Positions 29,564-38,425 of a stretch of 64,000 nt of DNA are shown one piece after another; within the stretch, counting starts at the first letter, position 1, and every line of letters starts with the position of its first letter. The notes beneath the pieces were generated by a model. The model was not told the origin of the DNA, did not search any database, and was given only the letters and a program-made list of their open reading frames with translations. The position numbers and the translations under genes are program-made. The stretch is from Pseudomonas sp. F(2018) (GTDB lineage Bacteria; Pseudomonadota; Gammaproteobacteria; Pseudomonadales; Pseudomonadaceae): contig NZ_SCOM01000002.1 of NCBI RefSeq assembly GCF_005508865.1, forward strand, positions 682,001 to 746,000, given 5' to 3'.

Positions 29564-31687
29564 ATGTCCCGCCTGCCTGAAAATTCGCAATTTCCGCCTC
29601 TGCCAGATCTGCTGCCGCCCGGCCAGGAAGACGCCCCGGTCGCTGCCAGTGCCGCCACCCTCAGCAATGTCGCCATCAACCCCAATATCGCCGCGCTGCC
29701 CGGGCCGGGCGGAATCATCATTCCGCAGTTCCGCAGCGTGCGTGCCGGTTGTTGGTTGCTCAACTACAAGCCCAGCGGCGCCTCGCTGGTGTCGTACGAC
29801 GGGACTCTGCGGGTCGAGTCGCACAGCGATGGCCGTACGGCCAGCGGCGATCTCTATCAGCGCCCGGTGATCTTCCTGCCGATCCCCATCCCCGTGCCGT
29901 TCCCCACCCTGCAGACCAAGACGGCGCCGACCAACCTGTCGCTCAAGCCGATCCTGCTGGCCGGGCCCAATCCGGCCTCGGGCATCCCGATCCTGGCGCG
30001 CAACAACTACCGCTACTACGTGCGCGTCACCTCGCTGCCGGAGTACTTCTACCTGGGCAACAGCTTCAGCCTGGGCTTCCAGCTGTACCGCTTCACCGCG
30101 CCGAACACCTGGGCGCTGGAGAGCACGCTGACCGCGCAGATGGTGCGGATCACCGCGCCGGCCGGCTATCCGTCGCCGTCCGACTACGCCGAGGGCGATG
30201 TGAAGAACGCCGCCGGTGCGGTGGTCGGGCGCCTGACCATGGGCTGGCTGTCCACCTACTTCCGCCGCTGCACCATCGAGATCGACACGGTCAACGGCTC
30301 GGAACGGCCGACCGACAGTGGCGTCGGCCACACCTGGGCGACGGTGATGGACGCGGTGGGCTTCCAGACCAGCGTGAGCCTCAGCGACACCAACGTGCTG
30401 GAGCCCAGCGGCAATTCCTGGTCCAACGGCGAGATGCACGCGGCCATGCTGGCGCGACGCTCGGTGGTGAACCTGGACACCGAGTGGCGCTATCACATCC
30501 TCGCGGTCAAGAACATCGACTCCACGCCGCGCGGGATCATGTACGACAACGGCGGCACCGACTCCAACAACGTGCCGCGCGAAGGGGTCGGCATCTCCTC
30601 GCACTGGATCATCGACCCCGGTTGGGGCACGGTCAGCGGACAGCGCTTCGGCACCGCTGCGGCGCCGTATTTCCGCACGGCGGTGCATGAACTGGGGCAC
30701 GCCCTGGGCCTTTACCACAACTCGGCGGACTTCGGCTTCATGTGTACCAGCGACGTGATCGCCGCTGGCGCCACGCCCGGCACGCCGTTCCCCAGCAACA
30801 TCCAGTGGTCGTTCCATCCGGACAACCTCAAGCAGCTGCGCCACTACCCGGACCCGTTCATCCGCCCCGGCTCGGTGGCCTTCGGCAGTGCCTCCAATGC
30901 CACGCCGCCGATCACCCCGACCGATCTGGAAGCGGAAGTGCTGGGCTTGCAACTGGAGGTCAATGCGCTGCTCGGCGAGCTGCCCCTGGGCGCGCCGGTG
31001 CGCATCGGCGTGGCGCTGGTCAACCGTGGCGAACAGCCGATCCAGGTGCCGGCCAGCCTGAGCCTGAAGAGCGAGCACGTCAGCGGCAGCGTGACCGACC
31101 CGTCCGGCAATCAGCGCACCTTCCGCACCATCATCCACTGCATCGAAGACTCACCGTTCCGCGTGCTGCAGCCGGGCGAGCGCATCGAGGAATCGATGAC
31201 CCTGATGCGCGGCGCCGAGGGCGCGCTGTTCGGCGTGTCGGGCATTCATGAGGTGCGGGTGGATGTGCACTGGGACGTCGAGGGTATGGTCGCGCATGCC
31301 TCCGGCACTACCTCGGTAATGGTCACCGCCGCGGTGGACGAGCGCCACGCCCAGGCCGCGCACAAGGTACTGTCCACGCCGGATGCGCACCTGGTGCTGG
31401 TGTTCGGTGGCGATCACCTGAGCGACGGCATCGATGCCATCCAGGCCGCGCTGGCTTCGCCGGTGCTCAAGCCGCACTTCGCGGCCATCGAGACCAAGCG
31501 CCTGGCCGCGCGCTTCATGAAGCGCAAGCCCGACGTCAAGGCGGCCACTGCGTTGCTGGACGACAACACGGTGATGAGCAACTCCGAGCAGGGCAAGCTC
31601 GACCGGCTGCTCAGCGATGCCGGCGGTAGCCTGCCGAAAATCAGCCGGGCCAAGCCCAAGCCTGCCCGCCTGGCCACTGCCAAGTAG
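29564..31687 (+). CDS. Matrixin-like metzincin metalloprotease, uncharacterised
   Basis: 707 residues. The zinc motif HELGHALGLYH (375-385) and the nearby Met-turn M393 (SADFGFMC) match the metzincin pattern HExxHxxGxxH plus Met, with spacing like matrixins. It has no signal peptide, propeptide cysteine switch or RTX repeats. The N-terminus is Pro- and Ala-rich. Regions before the catalytic site (~70-290) look beta-rich. After it comes an immunoglobulin-like segment (VALVNRGEQPIQVPASLSL) and a Lys-rich tail. It is first of three closely spaced genes with a second zinc peptidase-like protein. Secretion route and substrate are unknown. Confidence 0.75.
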   Translation: MSRLPENSQFPPLPDLLPPGQEDAPVAASAATLSNVAINPNIAALPGPGGIIIPQFRSVRAGCWLLNYKPSGASLVSYDGTLRVESHSDGRTASGDLYQRPVIFLPIPIPVPFPTLQTKTAPTNLSLKPILLAGPNPASGIPILARNNYRYYVRVTSLPEYFYLGNSFSLGFQLYRFTAPNTWALESTLTAQMVRITAPAGYPSPSDYAEGDVKNAAGAVVGRLTMGWLSTYFRRCTIEIDTVNGSERPTDSGVGHTWATVMDAVGFQTSVSLSDTNVLEPSGNSWSNGEMHAAMLARRSVVNLDTEWRYHILAVKNIDSTPRGIMYDNGGTDSNNVPREGVGISSHWIIDPGWGTVSGQRFGTAAAPYFRTAVHELGHALGLYHNSADFGFMCTSDVIAAGATPGTPFPSNIQWSFHPDNLKQLRHYPDPFIRPGSVAFGSASNATPPITPTDLEAEVLGLQLEVNALLGELPLGAPVRIGVALVNRGEQPIQVPASLSLKSEHVSGSVTDPSGNQRTFRTIIHCIEDSPFRVLQPGERIEESMTLMRGAEGALFGVSGIHEVRVDVHWDVEGMVAHASGTTSVMVTAAVDERHAQAAHKVLSTPDAHLVLVFGGDHLSDGIDAIQAALASPVLKPHFAAIETKRLAARFMKRKPDVKAATALLDDNTVMSNSEQGKLDRLLSDAGGSLPKISRAKPKPARLATAK

Positions 31688-31696
31688 GGCGTAACG

Positions 31697-31720
31697 GATG
31701 CGGGGCCTCGGCCCCGCATC
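31697..31720. repeat. Perfect hairpin between metzincin and small-protein genes
   Basis: GATGCGGGGC, CTCG, GCCCCGCATC: a 10-bp perfect stem 10 bp after the stop. There is no T run, so it is more likely an mRNA stability or attenuation element than a full terminator. Confidence 0.6.
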
Positions 31721-31741
31721 TCGCCTGCAAAGGAGAGTCTG

Positions 31742-32041
31742 ATGGCAGATATCGATCCCAGATTGCCGGGCACCTGGCGCATGTCCGAACAGGCGCCCTG
31801 TGCCGCCGGCTATGCCGCACACCTGCGCTTCGAGGACGGTGGCCTGTACTTTGGCAGCACCGAGCCGGCTGGCGGCTTCACCTGGTGGGACCAGGGCCGC
31901 TGGCAGGTGCCGGCGGCGGGGCAGGTGGCGCTGTCCACCGCCAACGACGAAGTGGTGACCTACGCCTACAGCCTCATCGACGGCACACTGACTTTCACGG
32001 ACCCGTCGGGCTGTAGCTTCAGCTACAAGCGCAGTAGTTAG
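31742..32041 (+). CDS. Small beta-rich protein between two metallopeptidase genes
   Basis: 99 residues, ATG 31742 after AAAGGAGAG. Short alternating strands with aromatic residues (LPGTWRMSEQAPCAAGYAAH, FTWWDQGRWQV, LTFTDPSGCSFSYKR) suggest a small beta-barrel of lipocalin style. Two Cys may pair. It has no signal peptide. Because it sits between two zinc-peptidase-like genes, an inhibitor or immunity role, as AprI has for serralysin, is conceivable. That is only an analogy; no family is recognised. Confidence 0.65.
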   Translation: MADIDPRLPGTWRMSEQAPCAAGYAAHLRFEDGGLYFGSTEPAGGFTWWDQGRWQVPAAGQVALSTANDEVVTYAYSLIDGTLTFTDPSGCSFSYKRSS

Positions 32042-32077
32042 CGCGCGAGACGCCCGACCTCCGTCAGGAGGACGAAC

Positions 32078-34852
32078 ATGTCTGGCGTCTTTCCCGCCAC
32101 GGTCTTCTTCGACCTGGGCGACACTCTGACCTACATCGGCCCGGGCGGCGTGCGCCTGCGCTACGCCGATACCCTGGACTGCCTGCAGATACTGAAGAAC
32201 CGTGGCTACCGCCTGGGCCTGCTGTCCAATCAGGCCGCCGGCACCACGCTGGCCACGGTGCAGGCGATTCTCGATGGCCTGCATCTGTCGCGTTACATCG
32301 AGGCGGCGCTGTTGACCATTTCCAGCGAAGTGCCGGGCAATGTCGGCAAGCCCAACCAGCCGATCTTCGACCTGGCCCTGAGCAAGGCGGGGCACGCTGC
32401 GGCCAGCGCGCGGGCGATCTTCGTCAGCGAGGAGCTGGCTCATGTGCAGGCGGCGCGCGGTTATGGCTGGCGCGGCATCCTCAAGCGCAATGGCGGCGCC
32501 TGCGTGGGCGCGGACGGCGAGTGTGCGGTGGGCCTGAGTGGCCTGCTGGCGCAGCTGCCGGCCCTGGCCGATCTGGCCGGAACCACGCTGGACCTGGCGC
32601 CACCGCCGAAGCTGGTCGACGGCCTGTGGGCGGTGCCCATCGACATCCGCAGCATTGACGCCAGCCTGCTGTTCGACGCCGCCAGCCAGCAGGTCAGCGG
32701 TGACGCCACCCTGGTATTCCGCCTCGGCCGCCATGCCGGTTGTCCGATCTTCGACCTGCGCCAGACCGTCACCGAGGTGTGGCTGGATGGCGCCGTCGTA
32801 CCGCCGGCCGACGTGGCGCACCACGACTTCGGCGGCGGCAGCCACGCCAACCTGCGGGTGCTGGCGCGCAGCCTGGAGGCGGGCAGCGAGCACAGCCTGC
32901 GCCTGACCTATTCGGTGGGCATTCCGCAGGCCTCGACGGCCGGCTCCTACCAGCCGCAGATCGCCTGGAGCGCCGGGCCGCGTCTGGCCTTCAACTTCGG
33001 TTTCACCGACCTGGGCGCCGGCCGTTACCTGGAGGCCTTCGTGCCGGCCAACCTGGTCTTCGACCAGTTCGAGCTGAGCCTGGAGCTGCGCCTGACCGGC
33101 ACGGCCGTGGCGCACACGCCGATCAGCAACGGCAGCGTCAACGTGCTGGGCAGCAACCATTGGCGCGTCGACTTCCCGGCGCGTTTCACCGCGTTGTCGC
33201 AGCTGCTGGAGCTGCGTGCCGCCGACAGCCTGCAGAGCCATGTGCTGAACACCGTGCTGCCGGTGTCGGGAACCAATGTGGCCATCACCACTTGGAAGCT
33301 GACCAGCAACGCCGCCAACCTGGCGACCCAGGCCAGCGCCATCGCCGGCTTCCTGGCCGACAACGAGAACAGCTCGGGCCGCTACATCCACGGCAACCGC
33401 TTCACCGCCTTCATCCACCAGGGCGGCATGGAGTACGAGGGCGGCACCACCACCGGCACCGGCGCGCTGCGCCACGAGACCTTCCATAGCTGGTGGGCGC
33501 GCGGGCTGAAACCGGCCAGCCAGCCCGATGCCTGGTTCGACGAGGCCTGGACCACCTACCACGACAACGGCGCGGCGGGCTCGCTGCCGTTCAACTTCGC
33601 CGATGCGCCGCTGGCCCTGTGCTCGCGCAACCCCTGGGTGCGCGTCACCCATGGTTCGTCCTACGGCTCCGGCGAGCGTTTCTGGAAGGGCATGGCCGCG
33701 CTGCTCGGTGTGGCGCCGCTGAACGCGCTGATGAAGGACTTCTACCTGGCGCGCCATCCGCGCCCGGTGAAGACCGAGGAACTGGAGTGCTTCCTCCTGG
33801 CCCGTGGTGGCAACCCGAGTTGCGTGGATGCCTTCCAGCGCTTCGTCTATGGCCTGGGCGATCCGTCGCCGCAGCCCGATCTGTGGCTGCGCGACGATAC
33901 CGGCGATCCCGGTGCGGACGACTGGGCAGGGCGCTTCTGGGATTCGCCGGACCTGTGGGTGCGCAACCGCGACGACGATGGCTTGCAGCACCAGAACCTG
34001 GAGTACGGCCAGGACAACTGGATCCACGCGCGGGTGCGCAATCGCAGCAGCACGGCCAGTGCGCGGCACTTCCTGCTTAGCTTCAACGTCAAGCAGTACG
34101 CCGGCAGCCAGTTCGTCTACCCGGCCGACTTCCTGCCGGCCATCACGGCGGCGGCGGACTTCGAGCTGGGCCCGGGCGAGTCGCGCATCCTCAAGGCGCG
34201 CCTGCCGCGCAGCGCGGTACCGGCGCCTGGCAGCCATCCGTGCCTGCTGGCGGCGCTGTTCACCCGCTTCGATCATCCCCAGGCCGGCCGCCATGTGTGG
34301 CAGCAGAACAACCTGGCGCAGAAGAACCTCAGCGTGGTCGACCTCAAGCCCAACGCCTGGATAGTGCTGCCGGTGCTGGCGGTGAGCCTGCGCGCACGCC
34401 TGGCGCGCACCGTGGAGTTCGAGCTGCGGCGGCCCAAGGGGCTGGATGATCTGCAGGCCAGCCTGCTGCTGGATAAAGGCAGCGTACCGCCCAAGTTGCG
34501 CGCCGGCGCTGTGGTGCTGCCCTCGGCGCTAATGCTGGCGCCGGACAAGAGCGCACACCTGGACTGCGCCGCCTGCCAGCCGCTGGCCAGTGCCGACCGC
34601 CTGGAGCTACTGACCAGTGCACAGCCGGCGCGGGTGGCGGAGAGCTTTTCCGGGGCGCTGGAATTGCCTTTCGCTCAGGGGGCGACTGCGCGCCTGCCGG
34701 TGCGCCTGGCGCCGCTGCAGGCGCAGCAGATCGGCCTGCGTGTGACGGTGCCGACGCAGGCCAAGCGCGGCGCCAGCTTTATCGTCGATCTGGTGCAGCG
34801 GGAGCATGGCAAGGTGGTGGGCGGGGTGGCGTTGCGCATCAATGTGCACTGA
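32078..34852 (+). CDS. HAD-like domain fused to an M1-like gluzincin metallopeptidase
   Basis: 924 residues. Residues ~8-150 form a HAD-like domain: motif I FFDLGDTL (Asp12, with Gly14 in place of the usual second Asp), LLSNQ as motif II and GKPNQPIFDLAL as motif III. Motif IV lacks its acidic pair. Residues ~185-560 resemble M1 peptidases: GGMEY (449-453), then HETFH (466-470), 18 residues, Glu489, the exact HExxH-x18-E spacing, and YGSGERFWKGM further on. The C-terminal ~330 residues are beta-rich, Ig-like. Ribosome site AGGAGG precedes ATG 32078. No signal peptide. The fusion is not one I recognise. Confidence 0.78.
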   Translation: MSGVFPATVFFDLGDTLTYIGPGGVRLRYADTLDCLQILKNRGYRLGLLSNQAAGTTLATVQAILDGLHLSRYIEAALLTISSEVPGNVGKPNQPIFDLALSKAGHAAASARAIFVSEELAHVQAARGYGWRGILKRNGGACVGADGECAVGLSGLLAQLPALADLAGTTLDLAPPPKLVDGLWAVPIDIRSIDASLLFDAASQQVSGDATLVFRLGRHAGCPIFDLRQTVTEVWLDGAVVPPADVAHHDFGGGSHANLRVLARSLEAGSEHSLRLTYSVGIPQASTAGSYQPQIAWSAGPRLAFNFGFTDLGAGRYLEAFVPANLVFDQFELSLELRLTGTAVAHTPISNGSVNVLGSNHWRVDFPARFTALSQLLELRAADSLQSHVLNTVLPVSGTNVAITTWKLTSNAANLATQASAIAGFLADNENSSGRYIHGNRFTAFIHQGGMEYEGGTTTGTGALRHETFHSWWARGLKPASQPDAWFDEAWTTYHDNGAAGSLPFNFADAPLALCSRNPWVRVTHGSSYGSGERFWKGMAALLGVAPLNALMKDFYLARHPRPVKTEELECFLLARGGNPSCVDAFQRFVYGLGDPSPQPDLWLRDDTGDPGADDWAGRFWDSPDLWVRNRDDDGLQHQNLEYGQDNWIHARVRNRSSTASARHFLLSFNVKQYAGSQFVYPADFLPAITAAADFELGPGESRILKARLPRSAVPAPGSHPCLLAALFTRFDHPQAGRHVWQQNNLAQKNLSVVDLKPNAWIVLPVLAVSLRARLARTVEFELRRPKGLDDLQASLLLDKGSVPPKLRAGAVVLPSALMLAPDKSAHLDCAACQPLASADRLELLTSAQPARVAESFSGALELPFAQGATARLPVRLAPLQAQQIGLRVTVPTQAKRGASFIVDLVQREHGKVVGGVALRINVH

Positions 34853-34871
34853 CGCGGGTATCGAGGGTTTC

Positions 34872-34896
34872 CCCGCCCTACGTTGCGCAGGGCGGG
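34872..34896. terminator. Convergent hairpin between the HAD-gluzincin gene and apt
   Basis: CCCGCCCT (34872-34879) pairs perfectly with AGGGCGGG (34889-34896). It lies between two convergent genes, 20 bp after one stop and 10 bp before the other, so it can serve both. Confidence 0.6.
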
Positions 34897-34905
34897 TGGC
34901 GCCTC

Positions 34906-35454
34906 TCAACGTTCGCCGAGCTCGAAGGCGGTCAGGGTGAAGGTGGGAATGCCCATGTCCTGCAGTTTGCGCGAGCCACCCAGCTCGGGCAGGTCGATGA
35001 TCGCCGCGGCCTCGTAAACCTGGGCGCCGAGGCGCTTGACCAGGCGTGCGGCGGCCAGCAGGGTGCCGCCGGTGGCGATCAGGTCATCGAAGATCAGCAC
35101 CCGATCGCCTTCGCACAGGCTGTCGGCGTGCACCTCCAGCAGGGCCTCGCCGTACTCGGTCTGGTAGCTCTCGGCGAGCACCTCGGCCGGCAGCTTGCCC
35201 TGCTTGCGGAACAGGATCAGCGGCTTGTTCAGCTCGTAGGCCATGATCGAGCCGAACAGGAAGCCGCGCGCGTCCATCGCGGCGATATGGCTGAACTCGC
35301 TCTCGACATAGCGCTGGATGAAGCTGTCCACCACCATGCGCAGGGCGCGCGGCGACTGGAACAGCGGGGTGATGTCGCGGAACACCACGCCGGGCTTGGG
35401 GAAGTCCGGCACCGGGCGGATCAGCGATTTGATGGCGAATTCGTCGAAGATCAT
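34906..35454 (-). CDS. apt: Adenine phosphoribosyltransferase
   Basis: Purine salvage enzyme making AMP from adenine and PRPP, 182 residues. It shows [11 protein letters not shown], the [17 protein letters not shown] strand, the flexible-loop lysine region [13 protein letters not shown] and the PRPP-binding motif [21 protein letters not shown]. Normal family length. It lies 10 bp downstream of anr on the same strand, the order known in P. aeruginosa. Confidence 0.96.
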   Translation of the reverse strand: MIFDEFAIKSLIRPVPDFPKPGVVFRDITPLFQSPRALRMVVDSFIQRYVESEFSHIAAMDARGFLFGSIMAYELNKPLILFRKQGKLPAEVLAESYQTEYGEALLEVHADSLCEGDRVLIFDDLIATGGTLLAAARLVKRLGAQVYEAAAIIDLPELGGSRKLQDMGIPTFTLTAFELGER

Positions 35455-35464
35455 CGCGCGCTCC

Positions 35465-36199
35465 TCAGTCCGGCATATTGCCGCCGGCCAGGGCGCACAG
35501 CTCGATGGGGTCGAGAATCTGCACTTCCTTGCCTTCGGCGTTGATCAGGCCGTTCTGCTGGAAACGGGTGAACACCCGCGACACGGTCTCCACGGCCAGG
35601 CCCAGGTAGTTGCCCACCTCGTTGCGCGACATGGCCAGGCGGAACTGGTTGGCCGAGAAGCCACGGGCGCGGAAGCGCGCGGACAGATTGACCAGGAAGG
35701 TGGCGATGCGCTCGTCGGCGGTCTTCTTGGAGAGCAGCAGCATCATCTGCTGGTCGTCGCGAATCTCGCGGCTCATCACCCGCATCAGCTGGCGGCGCAG
35801 CTGCGGCAGTTGCACGGACAGCTCGTCCAGACGCTCGAAGGGGATCTCGCACACCGAGGTGGTTTCCAGGGCCTGGGCCGACACCGGGTAGACCTCGGTA
35901 TCCACGCCGGACAGGCCGACCAGCTCGCTGGGCAGGTGGAAGCCGGTGATCTGCTCCTCGCCCGAGTCACTCAGGGTGAAGGTCTTCAGGGCGCCTGCGC
36001 GTACGGCGAACACCGAATCGAAGGTATCGCCCTGGCGGAACAGGAATTCACCTTTCTTCAGCGGCCGCCCGCGTTTGACGATGCGGTCCAGGGAGTCCAT
36101 GTCCTCCAGGTTCAGCGACAGCGGCAGGCACAGCGCGGCCAGGCTGCAGTCCTTGCAGTGGGCCTGGTGGGGGCTGTGTACCTTGATGGTTTCTGACAT
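35465..36199 (-). CDS. anr: Anaerobic regulator ANR (FNR family)
   Basis: Oxygen-sensing [4Fe-4S] transcription factor, 244 residues. The N-terminal cluster cysteines are in [14 protein letters not shown], with the fourth in [10 protein letters not shown] cyclic-nucleotide-binding fold follows, then a dimer helix and the DNA-binding helix [27 protein letters not shown]. The ETVSR recognition helix reads TTGAT-N4-ATCAA sites. Start 36199 gives the known length. ANR boxes are visible before hemN and before the outer cbb3 operon in this window. Confidence 0.97.
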   Translation of the reverse strand: MSETIKVHSPHQAHCKDCSLAALCLPLSLNLEDMDSLDRIVKRGRPLKKGEFLFRQGDTFDSVFAVRAGALKTFTLSDSGEEQITGFHLPSELVGLSGVDTEVYPVSAQALETTSVCEIPFERLDELSVQLPQLRRQLMRVMSREIRDDQQMMLLLSKKTADERIATFLVNLSARFRARGFSANQFRLAMSRNEVGNYLGLAVETVSRVFTRFQQNGLINAEGKEVQILDPIELCALAGGNMPD

Positions 36200-36381
36200 C
36201 GGAGTTCCCTGACTGGAGATCACACACAAAGACAAAGGTTAACCCATGGGGCCACGCGCGGGCCAGGCCGACCAAGGTCGGTGGGGCAATAGGCTCGATG
36301 GTGAAACATGGCTGACCGCTTGCTCAAGTTTTTTCGTCGCCTCCCGATAGCCCGGTGGAAGAGTGCGTCGAGGGGAACTCC

Positions 36382-36843
36382 ATGCTCAGGGTAGACATGA
36401 ACGGCCTGGTCGAGCGCCTGGCGCTCGGCGTGCAGCGCCAGGCGGCGCGGGCTGACGGCGAGGTGGCAAGCGAGGAGGCCAGCGAGGAAGAAATGCGCGA
36501 CGGCCTGCGGGTGACCTTGTCCGAACTGGGCAAGGCCCGCGCCACCGCGCAGAACGACGATATCGACGAGGCCGACCTGCCGGACAATATCAAGGAAATC
36601 CTCAAGCTGATCCGCGCCCTTCGCCAGCAGATCGCCGAGAAGCAGGCCGAGCTGCAGGCACTGATGGCCGATTCGGAGATGGACCCGGAAGCCAAGCAGA
36701 TGCGCCTGGACATGTTGCGCGGCGAACTGGCCTCGCTGCAGGGCGCACTCAGCACCGCCCAGGCCAGCCTGGTGGACGCGCTCAAGGACAAGCGCCTGAG
36801 CGACGACCAGCGGATGAAGGCGGCCAGCCTGGCGATGGCCTGA
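36382..36843 (+). CDS. Coiled-coil hypothetical protein
   Basis: 153 residues, no cysteine cluster or membrane segment. Residues ~65-150 are nearly all charged or small helix formers (IKLIRALRQQIAEKQAELQ, then MDPEAKQMRLDMLRGELASLQGALST), predicting a coiled coil. ATG 36382 follows GAGGGGAA. It lies divergent from anr and convergent with hemN, the position of an uncharacterised gene (PA1545 as I recall) in P. aeruginosa. Function unknown. Confidence 0.78.
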   Translation: MLRVDMNGLVERLALGVQRQAARADGEVASEEASEEEMRDGLRVTLSELGKARATAQNDDIDEADLPDNIKEILKLIRALRQQIAEKQAELQALMADSEMDPEAKQMRLDMLRGELASLQGALSTAQASLVDALKDKRLSDDQRMKAASLAMA

Positions 36844-36857
36844 CTTCCCGCGAACAT

Positions 36858-36916
36858 GTAGCCCGGATGAGATCCGGGGCTGCGGAGCTGGTTCCCCCGG
36901 ATTGCATCCGGGCTAC
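36858..36916. repeat. GTAGCCCGGATG inverted repeat
   Basis: GTAGCCCGGATG (36858-36869) and CATCCGGGCTAC (36905-36916) are exact inverse complements, with a second inner pair ATCCGGGG/CCCCCGGAT. TAGCCCGGATG-type palindromes are common dispersed intergenic elements in Pseudomonas. It sits between two convergent genes and may double as a terminator. Confidence 0.75.
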
Positions 36917-36945
36917 CCGGCTGGCGCGAACTGTCAGGGCGGATT

Positions 36946-38328
36946 TCAAATCACCCGCGAGAAACGCTGCTGGTTCTGCTGCTCCAGATAGTGGTCGAAC
37001 AGCATGCACAGCGAACGTACCAGCAGGCGCCCGGCCGGGCGCACGTCGATGCCGTGCTCGCCCAGTTCGATCAGGCCGTCGCGGGCCAGCTGCTGCAGCT
37101 GCGGCCAGATAGCCGAGAAGTAGCTGCGAAAATCGATGGCGAAGCGCTCCTCGATGTCGCGAAAGCTCAGCTGGAACTGACAGATCAGCGCCTGGATCAC
37201 GGCGCGGCGGATGCGATCGTCTTCGTTGCAGTGCAGGCCGCGCTGAGTAGCCAGCTGGCTATTGCCCAGGCTCTGCTGGTAGTTGGCCAGGTCGCTGCTG
37301 TTCTGGCTGTACAGGTCGCCGACCTGGCTGATGGCGGATACACCCAGGCCAATCAGGTCGCAGTGGCCGTGGGTGGTATAGCCCTGGAAGTTGCGCTGCA
37401 GGGTACCGTCTTCCTGGGCCATGGCCAGCTCGTCGTCGGGCAGGGCGAAGTGGTCCATGCCGATATAGCGGTAACCGGCCGCGGTGAGCTGCTCTATGCT
37501 GCCCTGCAGCATGGCCAGCTTGTCCGCCGGACTGGGCAGCTCGTTCTCCTGGATTCTTCTCTGCGGCATGAAGCGCTCCGGCAGGTGCGCGTAGTTGAAT
37601 ACCGAGAGCCGGTCCGGCTGCAGGGCGATCACTTCGGCCACGGTGCGGGCGAAGCTCTCCGGGGTCTGCCGCGGCAGGCCGTAGATCAGGTCGATGTTCA
37701 CCGAGCGGAATTGCAGGGCGTGCGCCGCATCGATGATGGCGCGGGTCTGCTCCAGGGTCTGCAGGCGGTTGATGGCGCGCTGCACGTCCGGGTCGAGGTC
37801 CTGTACGCCGAGGCTGACGCGGTTGAAGCCCAGCTCGCGCAGCAGGCCCATGGTCGACCAATCCGCCTCGCGCGGGTCGATCTCGATGCCGTAGTCGCCG
37901 CTGTCGTCGTCCAGCAGGGTGAAGTGCTTGCGGATGTGCTCCATCAGCCGGCGCAGCTCGTCGTGGCTGAGGAAGGTCGGGGTGCCGCCGCCGAAGTGCA
38001 GCTGCTCGACCACCTGGCGCTGGTCCAGATGCCGCGAGATCAGTTCGATCTCCTGCTCCAGGCGCTCCAGGTATGGCAGGGCGCGGCCGCGATCCTTGGT
38101 AATCACCTTGGTGCAGGCGCAGTAGTAGCAGATGTTGGCGCAGAACGGCACGTGCACGTAGAGCGACAGCGGCCGACGCGCCTTGCGGCTGTCGCGCAGG
38201 GCGTGCAGCAGGTCGAAGGAGCCGACCTCGCCGTGGAACTGCACGGCGGTGGGGTAGGAGGTGTAGCGCGGGCCTGGCCGGTCGTGGCGGCGGATCAGGT
38301 CGGCGTCCCAGCGGATGGCGTCGAGCAT
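36946..38328 (-). CDS. hemN: Oxygen-independent coproporphyrinogen III dehydrogenase
   Basis: Radical SAM enzyme making protoporphyrinogen IX when oxygen is short, 460 residues. The cluster motif CANICYYCAC (CxxxCxxC plus the extra Cys) is near residue 62, followed by the FGGGTPTFLS SAM-contact motif and QDLDPDVQRAINR. The C-terminal HemN domain is complete. A TTGAC-N4-GTCAG ANR/DNR-like site lies 57 bp upstream, fitting known ANR control. It supplies heme for the cbb3 oxidases encoded next door. Confidence 0.96.
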   Translation of the reverse strand: MLDAIRWDADLIRRHDRPGPRYTSYPTAVQFHGEVGSFDLLHALRDSRKARRPLSLYVHVPFCANICYYCACTKVITKDRGRALPYLERLEQEIELISRHLDQRQVVEQLHFGGGTPTFLSHDELRRLMEHIRKHFTLLDDDSGDYGIEIDPREADWSTMGLLRELGFNRVSLGVQDLDPDVQRAINRLQTLEQTRAIIDAAHALQFRSVNIDLIYGLPRQTPESFARTVAEVIALQPDRLSVFNYAHLPERFMPQRRIQENELPSPADKLAMLQGSIEQLTAAGYRYIGMDHFALPDDELAMAQEDGTLQRNFQGYTTHGHCDLIGLGVSAISQVGDLYSQNSSDLANYQQSLGNSQLATQRGLHCNEDDRIRRAVIQALICQFQLSFRDIEERFAIDFRSYFSAIWPQLQQLARDGLIELGEHGIDVRPAGRLLVRSLCMLFDHYLEQQNQQRFSRVI

Positions 38329-38384
38329 GGAGATATCCCTGGATTGGCGATGTGACCAGTCTAGGGATTGCGTGGTGGCGCTTC

Positions 38385-38398
38385 TTGACCTGGGTCAG
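38385..38398. promoter_or_regulatory. ANR/DNR-type box upstream of hemN
   Basis: TTGAC CTGG GTCAG matches the FNR-family half-site pattern TTGAY-N4-RTCAA with one deviation at the last base. It is 57 bp before the hemN start, typical class II spacing for a nearby transcript start. hemN is ANR activated in P. aeruginosa. Confidence 0.65.
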
Positions 38399-38425
38399 GC
38401 TGCCGCATGTTAGCGCCGCGCTTGC

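Noticed and set aside
31151..34294. 1047-residue minus-strand open frame across the HAD-gluzincin gene
   Set aside because: Shadow frame: no start context and Gln/Arg/Ala-rich nonsense composition, while the plus-strand product has clear zinc motifs.
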